NCBI RefSeq assembly: GCF_020595095.1
Contig: NZ_JAJDOP010000003.1
Location: forward strand, 186,001 to 250,000
DNA: 64,000 nucleotides
Reading direction: 5' to 3'
Source: Microvirga rosea
GTDB lineage: Bacteria > Pseudomonadota > Alphaproteobacteria > Rhizobiales > Beijerinckiaceae
Shown here: in pieces, positions 30,601 to 39,122 of the stretch
Layout: every line of letters begins with the position of its first letter
Numbering within the stretch: the stretch's first letter is position 1
Position numbers and translations under genes: made by a program
The notes under the pieces: model-generated
Database searches by the model: none
Told to the model about the DNA's origin: nothing
What the model saw: only the letters and a program-made list of their open reading frames with translations

Positions 30601-31118
30601 CCTGGGCCGAATTCAGCAGGTCCGTGAAGGCCGGCAATTCGGTCGGCCGCGTGGCCGCAACCGTGCTGGATCGCCAGGAGCGGCGGACCAAGACCGGCAA
30701 CAAAATGGGCATCATCAACCTTTCGGATCAGACAGGGCATTTCGAAGCGATCATCTTTTCGGAAGGATTGCAGCGCCTGCGCGACATCCTCGAACCGGGA
30801 AATGCCGTTGTCCTGATGCTTCAGGCCGGTGTCGACGGGGAAGAGGTCCGGGCCCGGATCGGTATGGCCGAGCTTCTGGAGGAGGCTGTTTCCAAGCACC
30901 AGAAGGGGATGCGGATTTTCCTGCGCGACGAGCGGCCGATCATCAGCGTCTTTGAGCGTTTGAAGGCCCGGGGCGAAGGCGAGGTCTCGCTGGTTCTGAT
31001 TCTCGACGACGGGGACCGCGAAGTGGAGGTAAAGCTGCCCGGTAAATACATGGCGTCTCCACAAGTGGCCGGGGCCATCCGCGCCGTTCCAGGCGTGGTG
31101 GACGTCCACATCAACTAG
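27648..31118 (+). CDS. dnaE: DNA polymerase III alpha subunit (replicative DnaE)
   Basis: Catalytic subunit of the replicative DNA polymerase holoenzyme. At 1156 residues it has the DnaE1 length. The N-terminal PHP domain begins with FVHLHVHSSYSLLEGA. The polymerase active site includes the aspartates in MPDFDIDFC (about 405-413), with the GPGRGSGAGSLVAYAL segment before it. The tail contains the helix-hairpin-helix region (GVGRQAIEAVIEARG) and an OB-fold. It is the replicative DnaE rather than the mutagenic DnaE2, since no imuA/imuB genes are nearby. It runs alone between the SOS peptide and rpsB. Confidence 0.97.
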   Translation: MARVLHDIGFVHLHVHSSYSLLEGALKIAQLAKLAAADKQPALALTDTNNLFGGLEFSEKLAGAGIQPIAGVQLSVCFEEPDPVARVAPQPANVVLLAQTDEGYRNLMRLVSHAYFGVPLGEAPRVFAPALAQHCEGLIALTGGFTGPLDSALRNGRHEVAQARLDVLKHAFGHQLYVEIQRHGLDEERLVENSLIDLADRNGLPIVAANEPFFSSPSDYEAHDALLAIAEGRIVSDDNRRRLSPQHDFKTRKQMMELFADLPDALQATVEIAMRCSTRVRTRKPILPNFGVGPGAATLDEGEELQRQAEEGLRRRLAAHGPAPGLTEQDYHDRLAYEIGIIRNMKFPGYFLIVSDFIKWAKDHNIPVGPGRGSGAGSLVAYALTITDLDPLRFSLLFERFLNPERVSMPDFDIDFCVEGRERVIEYVQQRYGEEQVAQIITFGTLLARGVMRDVGRVLEMPYGQVDKLTKLVPQNPANPVTLAQAIEGEPKLQTAIEEEPVVKRMLNIAQKLEGLHRHASTHAAGVVIGDRPLQELVPLYRDPKTGMRVTQFNMKWVEQAGLVKFDFLGLKTLTVLRTAVDLIRRRGIEVDLSALPLDDRKTYEMLCRGETVGVFQVESAGMRKALVEMETDRFEDIIALVALYRPGPMANIPVYCARKLGKDEHNKKDWYPHDKLEPILRETFGIIVYQEQVMEVAKVLSGYSLGDADLLRRAMGKKIKAEMDAQRERFVSGAKEGGLDKAKANEIFDLLAKFADYGFNKSHAAAYALVAFQTAYLKANYPVEFLAASMTLDLDNTDKLSEFRREAQRLGIKVEPPSINRSGVVFDVKYDGEGNGAILYALAAVKGVGRQAIEAVIEARGDKPFESLADFARRINPRMLNKRTLENLIAAGAFDEIEPDRAKACAAVDAVMSLAQQCHEAANGGMIDMFGGVASADVQLRIPQYEPWPAAVKLQREYDAVGFFLSGHPLDEYGDLLKKLRVQTWAEFSRSVKAGNSVGRVAATVLDRQERRTKTGNKMGIINLSDQTGHFEAIIFSEGLQRLRDILEPGNAVVLMLQAGVDGEEVRARIGMAELLEEAVSKHQKGMRIFLRDERPIISVFERLKARGEGEVSLVLILDDGDREVEVKLPGKYMASPQVAGAIRAVPGVVDVHIN

Positions 31119-31283
31119 CGCTCCGATGGGCGGCAGGCCTGAGCTTTGCAGAGCCGCCTGGCCAAAGCCGATGGCCGAAAGAGGTGCCGTGTCCCGGTTC
31201 CACCCTAGGTAAAACGCCGAAAAGCGAGTGTATCGGTCTCAGGCCCGGATCCGGGAGGCTCGGCCGTAAGAGGCAGTTTTCGC

Positions 31284-31312
31284 TTGCATTTCGAGGTCTT
31301 GGCACCTATATG
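31284..31312 (+). promoter_or_regulatory. Promoter of rpsB-tsf
   Basis: CTTGCAT gives a -35 at 31284-31289, and CCTATATG gives a -10 at 31307-31312 with exactly 17 nt between. This fits the alphaproteobacterial housekeeping pattern CTTGAC-N17-CTATAT. The resulting transcript would have a leader of about 97 nt before rpsB. Confidence 0.65.
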
Positions 31313-31327
31313 CGCGCTTATTCCACA

Positions 31328-31406
31328 CGCGGAGCCTGCTTCATGAGCCATGAAGCGTCCCGGTGGCCGGCAGAGCCGGTTCACTGCTCCGCGGAGGCTT
31401 AACCGG
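31328..31406 (+). promoter_or_regulatory. Structured rpsB leader with possible anti-Shine-Dalgarno pairing
   Basis: A closing stem CGCGGAGC (31328-31335) with GCTCCGCG (31386-31393), perfect over 8 bp, encloses the hairpin GCTTCATG-AGC-CATGAAGC (31338-31356, 8 bp) and a second GC-rich hairpin around 31367-31380. CCGGTT (31376-31381) can also pair with AACCGG (31401-31406), which overlaps the GGAG ribosome-binding site at 31405-31408. The last pairing competes with the second hairpin. This is the layout of an autogenous translational control site for S2. Confidence 0.55.
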
Positions 31407-31416
31407 AGAAAAGATT

Positions 31417-32430
31417 ATGGCGCTTCCTGATTTCTCGATGCGTCAGCTGTTGGAAGCTGGCGCTCACTTTGGCCACCAGGCCCACCGTTGGAACCCGAAG
31501 ATGGGACAGTACATCTTCGGCACCCGCAACAACATCCACATTATCGATCTGGCCCAGACGGTTCCGATGCTGCACCGCGCCCTTCAGGCGGTCAGCGACA
31601 CGGTAGCCAAGGGCGGCCGCGTGCTGTTCGTCGGCACCAAGCGTCAGGCGGCCGATTCGGTTGCAGATGCGGCCAAGCGTTCGGCGCAGTATTACGTGAA
31701 CTCCCGTTGGCTCGGCGGCATGCTGACCAACTGGAAGACGATCTCGGGTTCGATCCAGCGTCTGCGGAAGGTCGACGAGGTTCTCGCCGGCGGCGGCCAG
31801 GGCCTGACCAAGAAAGAGCGTCTCATGCTCGCCCGCGAGAAGGAAAAGCTCGAGCGCGCGCTTGGCGGTATCAAGGACATGGGCGGCACGCCCGACCTGA
31901 TCTTCGTCATCGACACCAACAAGGAACAGCTGGCGATCCAGGAGGCCAAGCGCCTCGGCATTCCGGTTGCGGCCATTGTTGACACGAACTGCGATCCGGA
32001 CGGTATCACCTTCCCGGTTCCGGCCAACGACGATGCTGGCCGCGCGATTTCGCTTTACTGCGATCTTATTTCGCGCGCTGCTCTCGACGGCATCTCCCGC
32101 AGCGCCGGCGCGATGGGCATTGATATCGGCGAGTCGGATAACCCGATGGCCGAGGAACTTCCCGCGAGCGACGTCGCCCTGTCCGAGCAGGAAGAGCAGT
32201 TCGAGCGTCTCGCGGCTCCCCGTGGCGCCCCGGACGATCTGACCAAGCTCACGGGCGTCGGCCCGCAGCTCGAGAAGAAGCTGAATGAAGCCGGTATCTT
32301 CCACTATTGGCAGATCTCCGCCATGAAGCCGGCCGATGTCGAACAGCTGGACAAGGATCTGAAGCTGAACGGTCGTGTCGACCGCGACGGCTGGATCAAT
32401 CAGGCCCGCACGCTGATCGAGGCGGCCTAA
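31417..32430 (+). CDS. rpsB: 30S ribosomal protein S2 with C-terminal extension
   Basis: Assembles late on the 30S subunit and is needed to bind S1. At 337 residues it is about 90-100 longer than the E. coli protein. The core ([21 protein letters not shown] to about residue 240) is normal, including the [19 protein letters not shown] segment. From about 273 to the end, [22 protein letters not shown] resembles a helix-hairpin-helix/SAP-like domain of about 65 residues; such tails on S2 are known in Hyphomicrobiales. ATG 31417 follows GGAGAAAAGATT. Confidence 0.97.
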   Translation: MALPDFSMRQLLEAGAHFGHQAHRWNPKMGQYIFGTRNNIHIIDLAQTVPMLHRALQAVSDTVAKGGRVLFVGTKRQAADSVADAAKRSAQYYVNSRWLGGMLTNWKTISGSIQRLRKVDEVLAGGGQGLTKKERLMLAREKEKLERALGGIKDMGGTPDLIFVIDTNKEQLAIQEAKRLGIPVAAIVDTNCDPDGITFPVPANDDAGRAISLYCDLISRAALDGISRSAGAMGIDIGESDNPMAEELPASDVALSEQEEQFERLAAPRGAPDDLTKLTGVGPQLEKKLNEAGIFHYWQISAMKPADVEQLDKDLKLNGRVDRDGWINQARTLIEAA

Positions 32431-32537
32431 AGCCGATCCGGCGCCATGAAGACGGCGCCTCTCGACTGGAAGTGATCAGCCCGGCGTTCTCTGGACGCCG
32501 GGCTCCCCATATGTACGAACCCGTGAAAGGACGAGCC

Positions 32538-33467
32538 ATGGCGAACATTACCGCTGCGATGGTGAAGGAGCTGCGCGAAAAGACCAGCGCCGGCATGATG
32601 GACTGCAAGACGGCTCTCAACGAGACCAACGGCGACATCGAGGCTGCGGTCGACTGGCTGCGCAAGAAGGGTCTTTCCAAGGCTGCCAAGAAGGCCGGCC
32701 GCGTGGCGGCCGAGGGTCTCGTCGCGGTTGAATCCTCCGGGCACACGGCGGCGATCCTCGAGGTCAACTCCGAGACGGACTTCGTGGCCCGCAATGACAG
32801 CTTCCAGGCTTTCGCCCGCGAAGCCGCCAAGATCGCCCTGATGGGCGACGGCTCGATCGAATCCCTCGAGGGCGCCCATTTCCCGGGCTCGCAGACCACG
32901 GTGAAGGACCGCCTTCAGGAACTGATCGCGACGATCGGCGAGAACATGACGTTGCGTCGTGTTTCCAAGCTGACGGTGTCGAAGGGCGTCATCGCCTCCT
33001 ATGTGCACAATGCGGTCAGCGAGGGTCTCGGCAAGATCGGCGTGCTCGTTGCCCTGGAATCCGAAGGGGATGTGGAGGCGCTCAGCGCCCTCGGACGCCA
33101 GATCGCCATGCACGTGGCCGCCACGAACCCGCTTGCCGTCGATGCCTCGGGTATCGACGCGGCGACGCTTGAGCGTGAAAGCGCGATCCTGCGTGAGAAG
33201 AACGCCGGGAAGCCGGACCACGTCATGCAGAAGATCGTCGAGAGCGGCCTGAAGAGCTATTACAAGGAAGTCACTCTCCTTGAGCAGTCCTTCGTGCACG
33301 ACCCGTCGAAGACGGTGACCCAGGTCCTCAAGGAGGCCGAGTCGAAGGCCGGCAAGCCCGTGGCTCTCAAAGGCTTCGTCCGCTATGCCCTCGGCGAGGG
33401 CATCGAGAAGGAAGAAGCCCCCGATTTCGCGGCCGAGGTGGCTGCGGCGGCCGGCGGCAAGGCCTAA
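32538..33467 (+). CDS. tsf: Translation elongation factor Ts
   Basis: Guanine nucleotide exchange factor for EF-Tu. At 309 residues it has the usual bacterial length. The N-terminal UBA-like domain ([16 protein letters not shown]), the core TDFVARND motif (about 82-89) and the C-terminal dimer helix are present. ATG 32538 is preceded by AAGGACGAGCC. It follows rpsB by 107 bp in the standard rpsB-tsf pair, and a terminator follows. Confidence 0.97.
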   Translation: MANITAAMVKELREKTSAGMMDCKTALNETNGDIEAAVDWLRKKGLSKAAKKAGRVAAEGLVAVESSGHTAAILEVNSETDFVARNDSFQAFAREAAKIALMGDGSIESLEGAHFPGSQTTVKDRLQELIATIGENMTLRRVSKLTVSKGVIASYVHNAVSEGLGKIGVLVALESEGDVEALSALGRQIAMHVAATNPLAVDASGIDAATLERESAILREKNAGKPDHVMQKIVESGLKSYYKEVTLLEQSFVHDPSKTVTQVLKEAESKAGKPVALKGFVRYALGEGIEKEEAPDFAAEVAAAAGGKA

Positions 33468-33489
33468 GACCTCACTTTTTCTCTCTCCG

Positions 33490-33518
33490 AAACGGCGGCT
33501 GAAAAGCCGCCGTTTTCA
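33490..33518 (+). terminator. Intrinsic terminator after tsf
   Basis: AAACGGCGGCT-GAAA-AGCCGCCGTTT is an 11-bp stem with a GNRA-like loop, ending in a short T-run. It separates rpsB-tsf from pyrH. Confidence 0.85.
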
Positions 33519-33600
33519 TGAGAGCCGGAGAATGCTTCACTAAAGGGAAGTACGGTCGGTTCGGGCGGGCATACCATCCACAACAATGAGAGGTCTGGCA

Positions 33601-34314
33601 GTGACGAAATTCCGGCGCATCCTTGTGAAGCTTTCCGGTGAGGCCCTGATGGCTCCCGATGGCTACTGGCTCGATCCTCAGACCTTGTCGGGTCTTGCTG
33701 ACGATCTCGCCAATGCGACCCGCGCCGGGTTCGAGATCGCTCTCGTCATCGGCGGCGGCAACATCATCCGTGGGGCGCGCATGAGCGCCGCCGGCTGGAT
33801 CGACCGGCCGACGGCCGATTCCATGGGCATGCTGGGCACGGTCATGAATTCCCTGGCCATTGAGACGGCCCTTAACGCCGCCGGGGTCTCGGCTCGCACC
33901 ATGGCGGCGGTCTCGATGCCCACCATTTGCGAAACCTATGCCCGGCAGCCGGCTCTCCATCACCTGGATAAGGGGCAGGTCGTCGTCCTCGCGGGAGGAA
34001 CCGGCAATCCCTTCTTCACCACGGATACGGCCGCCGTCCTTCGGGCCGCCGAATTGCGTTGCGACGCCGTTCTCAAGGCCACCCAGGTCGATGGGGTTTA
34101 TTCGGCCGATCCGAAGAAGGATCCGGACGCCATCCGTTTCGACCGGCTGACCCACGACGAGGCCATTGCCAAGGACCTGAAAGTCATGGATACGGCCGCC
34201 TTCGCGCTCGCTCGGGAAAGCCGTCTCCCGATCATCGTCGGCTCCGTTCACGCCCCGAGCTCGGTGACGGCCATCCTCAAGGGTGATGTGCGCTCGACCA
34301 TTGTCGCCCCTTGA
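33601..34314 (+). CDS. pyrH: Uridylate kinase (UMP kinase)
   Basis: Phosphorylates UMP to UDP for RNA and, via UTP/CTP, lipid and wall precursors; a cytosolic hexamer of the amino-acid kinase fold. It is 237 residues long. The GTG at 33601 is chosen because GAGAGG lies 7-12 bases upstream; the ATG at 33586 has no such site. Motifs include VKLSGEALM, the GGGNIIRG loop and TDTAAVLRAAEL. It has a hairpin without T-run after the stop, then frr. Confidence 0.95.
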   Translation: MTKFRRILVKLSGEALMAPDGYWLDPQTLSGLADDLANATRAGFEIALVIGGGNIIRGARMSAAGWIDRPTADSMGMLGTVMNSLAIETALNAAGVSARTMAAVSMPTICETYARQPALHHLDKGQVVVLAGGTGNPFFTTDTAAVLRAAELRCDAVLKATQVDGVYSADPKKDPDAIRFDRLTHDEAIAKDLKVMDTAAFALARESRLPIIVGSVHAPSSVTAILKGDVRSTIVAP

Positions 34315-34371
34315 TGCTTCCGGCGTGGAAGCGTAAGCCCGTTAGAACAGTTTGAGTTGGGATCAATCACG

Positions 34372-34932
34372 ATGGCAACGACTTTTGACCTCGAAGACGT
34401 GAAGCGCCGCATGCAGGGCGCGATCAACGCGTTCAAGCACGACCTCGGCAGCCTCCGCACCGGCCGGGCCGCCCCCAGCCTTCTCGATCCGATCCAGGTC
34501 GACGCCTATGGTTCGCTGATGCCGATCACTCAGGTCGCGACCGTCAGCGTCCCCGAGCCGCGCCTCCTCAGCGTCCAGGTCTGGGACCGGGGGATGGTGA
34601 ATGCCGTCGAGAAGGCGATTCGTGAATCGGACCTTGGCCTTAATCCGCAGACGGAAGGTCAGGTCATCCGCCTGAGAATTCCGGAGATGAACGAGCAGCG
34701 CCGCAAGGAGATGGTGAAGGTCGCGCACAAATACGCCGAAGAGGCCCGGGTGGCGATCCGCCATGTCCGCCGCGACGGCCTCGACCTTCTCAAGAAGCTC
34801 GAAAAGGACAGCGCCATCAGCGAAGACGATGCCAAGCGGCATGGGGATCAGGTCCAGAAGGCAACCGACCATTTCGTGGCCGAGGTAGAGACGGTTCTCA
34901 CCTCCAAGGAAAAGGAAATCATGCAGGTCTGA
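34372..34932 (+). CDS. frr: Ribosome recycling factor
   Basis: Splits post-termination ribosomes together with EF-G. At 186 residues it has the standard length. Family segments include the long three-helix bundle with [13 protein letters not shown] and [24 protein letters not shown] 34372 is preceded by GATCAATCAC, which has no strong Shine-Dalgarno sequence; the next in-frame ATG upstream (34357) has none either. It lies 57 bp after pyrH in the usual pyrH-frr-uppS order. Confidence 0.96.
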   Translation: MATTFDLEDVKRRMQGAINAFKHDLGSLRTGRAAPSLLDPIQVDAYGSLMPITQVATVSVPEPRLLSVQVWDRGMVNAVEKAIRESDLGLNPQTEGQVIRLRIPEMNEQRRKEMVKVAHKYAEEARVAIRHVRRDGLDLLKKLEKDSAISEDDAKRHGDQVQKATDHFVAEVETVLTSKEKEIMQV

Positions 34933-34953
34933 ACTCCGGACCTGTATGCAAAT

Positions 34954-35727
34954 ATGCCCATGAACGGAGAAGCGAAGCGCGCGATGACGGCCTTGCCCGG
35001 CGGAGATGCGGGGCAGGGGATGCCTGCGCATGTCGCGATCATCATGGACGGGAACGGGCGCTGGGCCGCGCAACGCGGCCTGCCCCGGTTCGAGGGGCAT
35101 CGCCGGGGGGTCGAAGCGATCCGCCGGGCCGTGCGGACCGCCCGCGAGCTCGGCATTCGCTATCTCACCGTTTACAGCTTCTCGGCGGAAAACTGGCGGC
35201 GGCCGCCCCAGGAGGTTTCCGACCTCATGGGTTTGCTGAAGCTCTTCGTGCGGCACGACCTCGCCGATCTGCACACTCACAATGTCCGGGTTCGGATCAT
35301 CGGAGAACGGGAAGGGCTGTCGTCCGATATCCGTCCGCTGCTCGACGAGGCGGAGCATATCACCCGCGACAATACGGGATTGAACCTCGTCATCGCCTTT
35401 AACTATGGCGGCCGGCAGGAAATCGTGCGGGCCATGCAGGTCATCGCCCACAAGATCAAGAACGGCGTCTTGAACCCGGAGGATATCGACGCGGCGGCGG
35501 TGGAAGCTCATCTCGATACGGCGGAGATTCCGGACCCCGATCTCGTGATCAGAACCTCGGGCGAGCAGAGGGTTTCCAATTTCCTGACCTGGCAAACGGC
35601 TTATTCAGAGTTTGTTTTCATTCCGGATTACTGGCCGGACTTCGACGAAGCCATTTTCCGCGCCGCCATCGATGAATACTTCAAGCGAGATCGCCGCTTC
35701 GGCGGCTTGAGCGCGAAGGCGGTGTAG
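34954..35727 (+). CDS. uppS: Undecaprenyl (isoprenyl) diphosphate synthase
   Basis: Cis-prenyltransferase that makes the lipid carrier for peptidoglycan and O-antigen synthesis, from isopentenyl diphosphate. Up to 257 residues. The catalytic motif [10 protein letters not shown] with its Asp and the RFEGHRRG region near 42-50 are clear, and ENWRRP and the C-terminal [15 protein letters not shown] complete the fold. The start is uncertain: ATG at 34954, 34960 or 34984 are all possible and lack strong ribosome-binding sites. cdsA begins 2 bp after the stop. Confidence 0.95.
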   Translation: MPMNGEAKRAMTALPGGDAGQGMPAHVAIIMDGNGRWAAQRGLPRFEGHRRGVEAIRRAVRTARELGIRYLTVYSFSAENWRRPPQEVSDLMGLLKLFVRHDLADLHTHNVRVRIIGEREGLSSDIRPLLDEAEHITRDNTGLNLVIAFNYGGRQEIVRAMQVIAHKIKNGVLNPEDIDAAAVEAHLDTAEIPDPDLVIRTSGEQRVSNFLTWQTAYSEFVFIPDYWPDFDEAIFRAAIDEYFKRDRRFGGLSAKAV

Positions 35728-35729
35728 GG

Positions 35730-36584
35730 ATGGCGGCGGACGAGGGCGCATCTTCTCCTGACGCGGTCAAGAAGCCCCGGAGCGATCTCTTCGCCCGGAT
35801 CCCCTCCGCCATTGTTCTGATCGCCGTTGCATTGTTCACCGCCTATGCGGGCGGTTGGACGTTCGCCTTGTTCTGGCTCGCCGCCGGAATCGCCATGATG
35901 GTCGAGTGGACCAATATGACCCGGGTCGAGCCGCGCCGGCCTGTGCAGGTCGTGGAGGGACTGGGACTCGTGGCCCTGACCGTCATCCTGCTGCGGGACA
36001 TGTCTCTCATGACCGGCGTTGCGGTCGTTATCGTCACGGGCGCGCTCGCGGTTCTGATCGCACGGGGAAGAGCCGGTCGCCTTTGGGCGGTGAGCGGCTT
36101 TGCCTACGGGGCGATCATTGTTCTGGTTCCGCCCCTGGTCCGGGCTCATCCGTTTCTGGGGCTGGTCGGCCTTCTCTGGATGTTCGCGGTCGTTTGGGCC
36201 ACGGACATCGCGGCCTACTTCACGGGCCGCAAGTTCGGAGGACCCAAGCTCTGGCCCCGTGTCAGCCCGAAGAAGACATGGTCGGGGTTCGTTGGAGGCC
36301 TCGTGGCGGGAGCGCTCGGAGGGCTTCTGGTCGCTTGGGGGGCACAGCGCCTTGGCTGGATTCAGCCCTTCAGCCTGCGCAATACCCTGCTTCTCTCCAT
36401 TGTCGCGTCGACGGCCAGCCAGCTGGGCGATCTTGGAGAATCGGCTCTCAAGCGGCATTGCGACGTAAAGGACTCCAGTCAGCTCATCCCGGGCCACGGC
36501 GGCGTTATGGATCGCCTCGACGGTTTTTGGGCAGTTTCGCTGATTCTTGGAGCTGTTCTCCTGATCGCCAGACTGGCAGCATAG
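35730..36584 (+). CDS. cdsA: Phosphatidate cytidylyltransferase
   Basis: Integral inner-membrane enzyme that makes CDP-diacylglycerol, the precursor of all phospholipids, from phosphatidate and CTP. At 284 residues it has about eight hydrophobic helices. The family signature with the Gly-rich block LIPGHGGVMDRLDG and the upstream SALKRHCDVKD lies near the C-terminus. It is packed between uppS and dxr, spaced 2 and 5 bp apart, so the genes are almost certainly one transcript. Confidence 0.96.
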   Translation: MAADEGASSPDAVKKPRSDLFARIPSAIVLIAVALFTAYAGGWTFALFWLAAGIAMMVEWTNMTRVEPRRPVQVVEGLGLVALTVILLRDMSLMTGVAVVIVTGALAVLIARGRAGRLWAVSGFAYGAIIVLVPPLVRAHPFLGLVGLLWMFAVVWATDIAAYFTGRKFGGPKLWPRVSPKKTWSGFVGGLVAGALGGLLVAWGAQRLGWIQPFSLRNTLLLSIVASTASQLGDLGESALKRHCDVKDSSQLIPGHGGVMDRLDGFWAVSLILGAVLLIARLAA

Positions 36585-36589
36585 GACAC

Positions 36590-37750
36590 ATGACACGAAC
36601 TCTTACGATTCTGGGTGCGACCGGCAGCATCGGCCGCTCCACAGCCGATGTGGTATTGGCCCATCGGGATGACCTGCAGGTTGAGGCCGTTGTCGGTGGG
36701 CGTGACGCCGAGGCCTTGGCGCAGACCGCGCGCAGGCTCGGGGCGAAGTTCGCCGCTTTGGCCGATGACAAGGGCGGATCTGCCTTGAAGGCGGCCCTTT
36801 CCGGATCGGGCATCGGATCCGGCGCAGGGGCTTCTGCCGTTGTCGAGGCGGCGGAAAGGGATGCGGACATCGTCCTGGCAGCGATCAGCGGAACGGCGGG
36901 CCTGCGTCCGACCCATGCTGCCCTGAAGCCGGGGCGGCGGATTGCCCTTGCCAACAAAGAGAGCCTCGTTTGCGCAGGTGCGGCCTTCATGGCCGAGGCG
37001 CGACGCATCGGCGTCGAGGTCATGCCGGTCGATTCCGAGCATAATGCCCTCGATCAGGCCCTCGCGGCCGGACGCACGCGTGACGTGGAGAAGGCTTTCA
37101 TCACGGCCACGGGTGGCCCGTTCCGGACGTGGGACCGGGAGCGGATTGCAAAGGCGAGCGTGGCCGAAGCCTCCGCTCATCCGGTCTGGTCCATGGGGTC
37201 CAAGATCAACATCGATTCCGCGACCTTGATGAACAAGGGCCTCGAGCTGATCGAGGCCCACCATCTCTTCGGTCTTGAGCCTGAGCGTCTCGATGTGGTG
37301 GTCCACCCCGAGGCCATCGTCCATGGGCTGGTCCAATGGACCGACGGGGCGGTCACGGCCGGGCTCGCGCTGCCGGACATGAAAGTCCCGATTGCCAACG
37401 CCCTGCGTCACCATGAGCGCCTTGCCATGGCGTTGCCCCGTCTCGATCTTGCCGCTATTGGCCGTTTAAGCTTCGAGAATGCCGACGAGGCTCGTTTCCC
37501 GTGCCTTGCCTTGGCCAGGGCTGCCCTTCGGGCCGGAGGTGCGATGCCGACGATTCTCAATGCCGCCAATGAGATTGCCGTTGCGGAGTTCATGGCCGGT
37601 AAAATCGGATTTTATGCTATATCCGAGAAGGTTGAGCTGGTCTGTTCAAGTTTTGCCGGAAGAAACTTGGGGGCACCGGCCACGGTTTCGGATGCTCTTG
37701 CAATCGATGAGGAAGCTCGGGAAGCGGCGCGGCAGCTCATGCCGGCTTAA
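36590..37750 (+). CDS. dxr: 1-deoxy-D-xylulose 5-phosphate reductoisomerase
   Basis: Second step of the non-mevalonate isoprenoid pathway: converts DXP to MEP with NADPH and a divalent metal. At 386 residues it has the normal length. It shows the Rossmann motif ILGATGSIGRS at the start, LANKESLVCAG (about 120-130), the metal-binding PVDSEHNA and the substrate region ATGGPFR and SATLMNKGLE. The frame is open far upstream, but ATG 36590 (5 bp after cdsA) gives the family N-terminus. It supplies the substrates used by uppS. Confidence 0.97.
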   Translation: MTRTLTILGATGSIGRSTADVVLAHRDDLQVEAVVGGRDAEALAQTARRLGAKFAALADDKGGSALKAALSGSGIGSGAGASAVVEAAERDADIVLAAISGTAGLRPTHAALKPGRRIALANKESLVCAGAAFMAEARRIGVEVMPVDSEHNALDQALAAGRTRDVEKAFITATGGPFRTWDRERIAKASVAEASAHPVWSMGSKINIDSATLMNKGLELIEAHHLFGLEPERLDVVVHPEAIVHGLVQWTDGAVTAGLALPDMKVPIANALRHHERLAMALPRLDLAAIGRLSFENADEARFPCLALARAALRAGGAMPTILNAANEIAVAEFMAGKIGFYAISEKVELVCSSFAGRNLGAPATVSDALAIDEEAREAARQLMPA

Positions 37751-37789
37751 AGCGAGAATGGCTGCTGCACGACCGATGCGAAAGGAACG

Positions 37790-38956
37790 ATGATGGACTG
37801 GCTTTCAGCAATTACCGGAGCGACGGGCTCCTTCCTCCTTACGATCATCTCATTCCTTATCGTTTTGACGGTGGTCGTCTTTATCCACGAGTTCGGACAT
37901 TTCTGGGTCGGACGCCGCTGCGGCGTCGGGGTCACGGCCTTTTCGGTCGGATTTGGGCGTGAACTCTTCGGTCGGACTGACCGTTACGGCACCCGCTGGA
38001 AGATCTCGGCGATTCCCTTAGGTGGTTACGTTAAGTTCGTTGGGGATCTGAACGCGGCCAGCGTTCCCAATCAGGACCAGCTCGCCCACATGAGCGCCGC
38101 CGAGCGCGCCGTGAGTTTTCCCCACCAAAATGTGCTCAAGCGTGCCGCCATCGTCGCGGCCGGCCCGATCGCCAACTTCATCCTGGCGATCGCGATTTTC
38201 GCGAGCTTCAACTATTTCAGCGGCCGGCAGGTTCTGGAGCCGCGGATCGAGGCGGTGCAGCCGGGCAGTGCGGCTGAGAAGGCTGGCTTCCAGCCTCATG
38301 ACCTGATTCTGTCCATCGATGGGCGCCAGATCGAGACCTTCGCCGACATGCAGCTCCTCGTCAGCTCCAGCGCCGGCGAGGCCCTGAATTTCACCGTGAA
38401 CCGGGACGGCCAGACGGTGGCGCTGAGCGCCGCTCCGAACTTCGTGGAGAGGTCGACGCCCTTTGGGAAGCAGCGGATTGGGCTTTTGGGGGTCGAGGCT
38501 TCCCGCGACCCCGCCGCCATCAAGCGAATCTCCTATTCGCCCCTGGGTGCCCTAAAGGCAGGGGCGGTCGAGACCTGGAACCTGGTGGAGCGCACCCTGA
38601 ACTTCATGCGCCGGCTGGTTCTCGGCTGGGAATCGACGGACCAGCTGTCCGGTCCGATCGGCATCGCCCGGGCTTCGGGAACGGCTTTCGACGTCGGAGG
38701 AGTCTCGAGCCTGATCAGCCTCATCGGCTTCATGTCGGTCTCGATAGGTCTCATTAACCTTTTTCCCATTCCGTTGCTCGACGGCGGCCATCTGCTTTTT
38801 TACGCGATCGAGGCCGTTCGGGGCCGTCCTTTGAGCGAAAAAGCCCAGGAAATCGGGTTTCGGATCGGTTTCGCCATCGTCGCGATGCTGATGTTGTTCG
38901 CGACGTGGAATGATATTGTTCACCTTGGCACAAGTTTTCTGGCTCGCGGAACGTGA
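37790..38956 (+). CDS. rseP: Site-2 metalloprotease RseP/RasP
   Basis: Intramembrane zinc protease that cleaves anti-sigma factors and other membrane proteins after site-1 cleavage. At 388 residues it has the RseP length. The zinc motif HEFGH is at 33-37 in the first helix; one PDZ-like domain lies at about 130-220; the third ligand motif LFPIPLLDGGHL is near residues 325-335. AAGGAACG precedes the ATG. It follows dxr and precedes bamA by 166 bp. Confidence 0.96.
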   Translation: MMDWLSAITGATGSFLLTIISFLIVLTVVVFIHEFGHFWVGRRCGVGVTAFSVGFGRELFGRTDRYGTRWKISAIPLGGYVKFVGDLNAASVPNQDQLAHMSAAERAVSFPHQNVLKRAAIVAAGPIANFILAIAIFASFNYFSGRQVLEPRIEAVQPGSAAEKAGFQPHDLILSIDGRQIETFADMQLLVSSSAGEALNFTVNRDGQTVALSAAPNFVERSTPFGKQRIGLLGVEASRDPAAIKRISYSPLGALKAGAVETWNLVERTLNFMRRLVLGWESTDQLSGPIGIARASGTAFDVGGVSSLISLIGFMSVSIGLINLFPIPLLDGGHLLFYAIEAVRGRPLSEKAQEIGFRIGFAIVAMLMLFATWNDIVHLGTSFLARGT

Positions 38957-39122
38957 CAAGGACGCCACGCAGGACAAAAATGCTACTGTGTTGGGGAAAG
39001 CGCCGTTTGCAATAGCGGCGAAAGTTTGTACAAGCGGATCACACCGATAAGGTTGGGTGCCTCAGTTCCCAGCCTGCGGAGCGATCCGCTGTAGGACAAA
39101 AGATAAAGAGACGGGCCAGTTG

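Noticed and set aside
27591-31109. Very long minus-strand open frame (over 1100 codons) opposite dnaE
   Set aside because: It mirrors the dnaE codons, is rich in Arg, His, Asp and Leu as high-GC shadows are, and dnaE is unmistakable. Similar shadows opposite lon, nuoL/M and bamA were rejected for the same reason.
35855-36589. Upstream in-frame extension of dxr through cdsA
   Set aside because: The frame is open by chance; dxr homologues begin at the GATGSIGRS-containing N-terminus and cdsA is clearly coded in the other frame.
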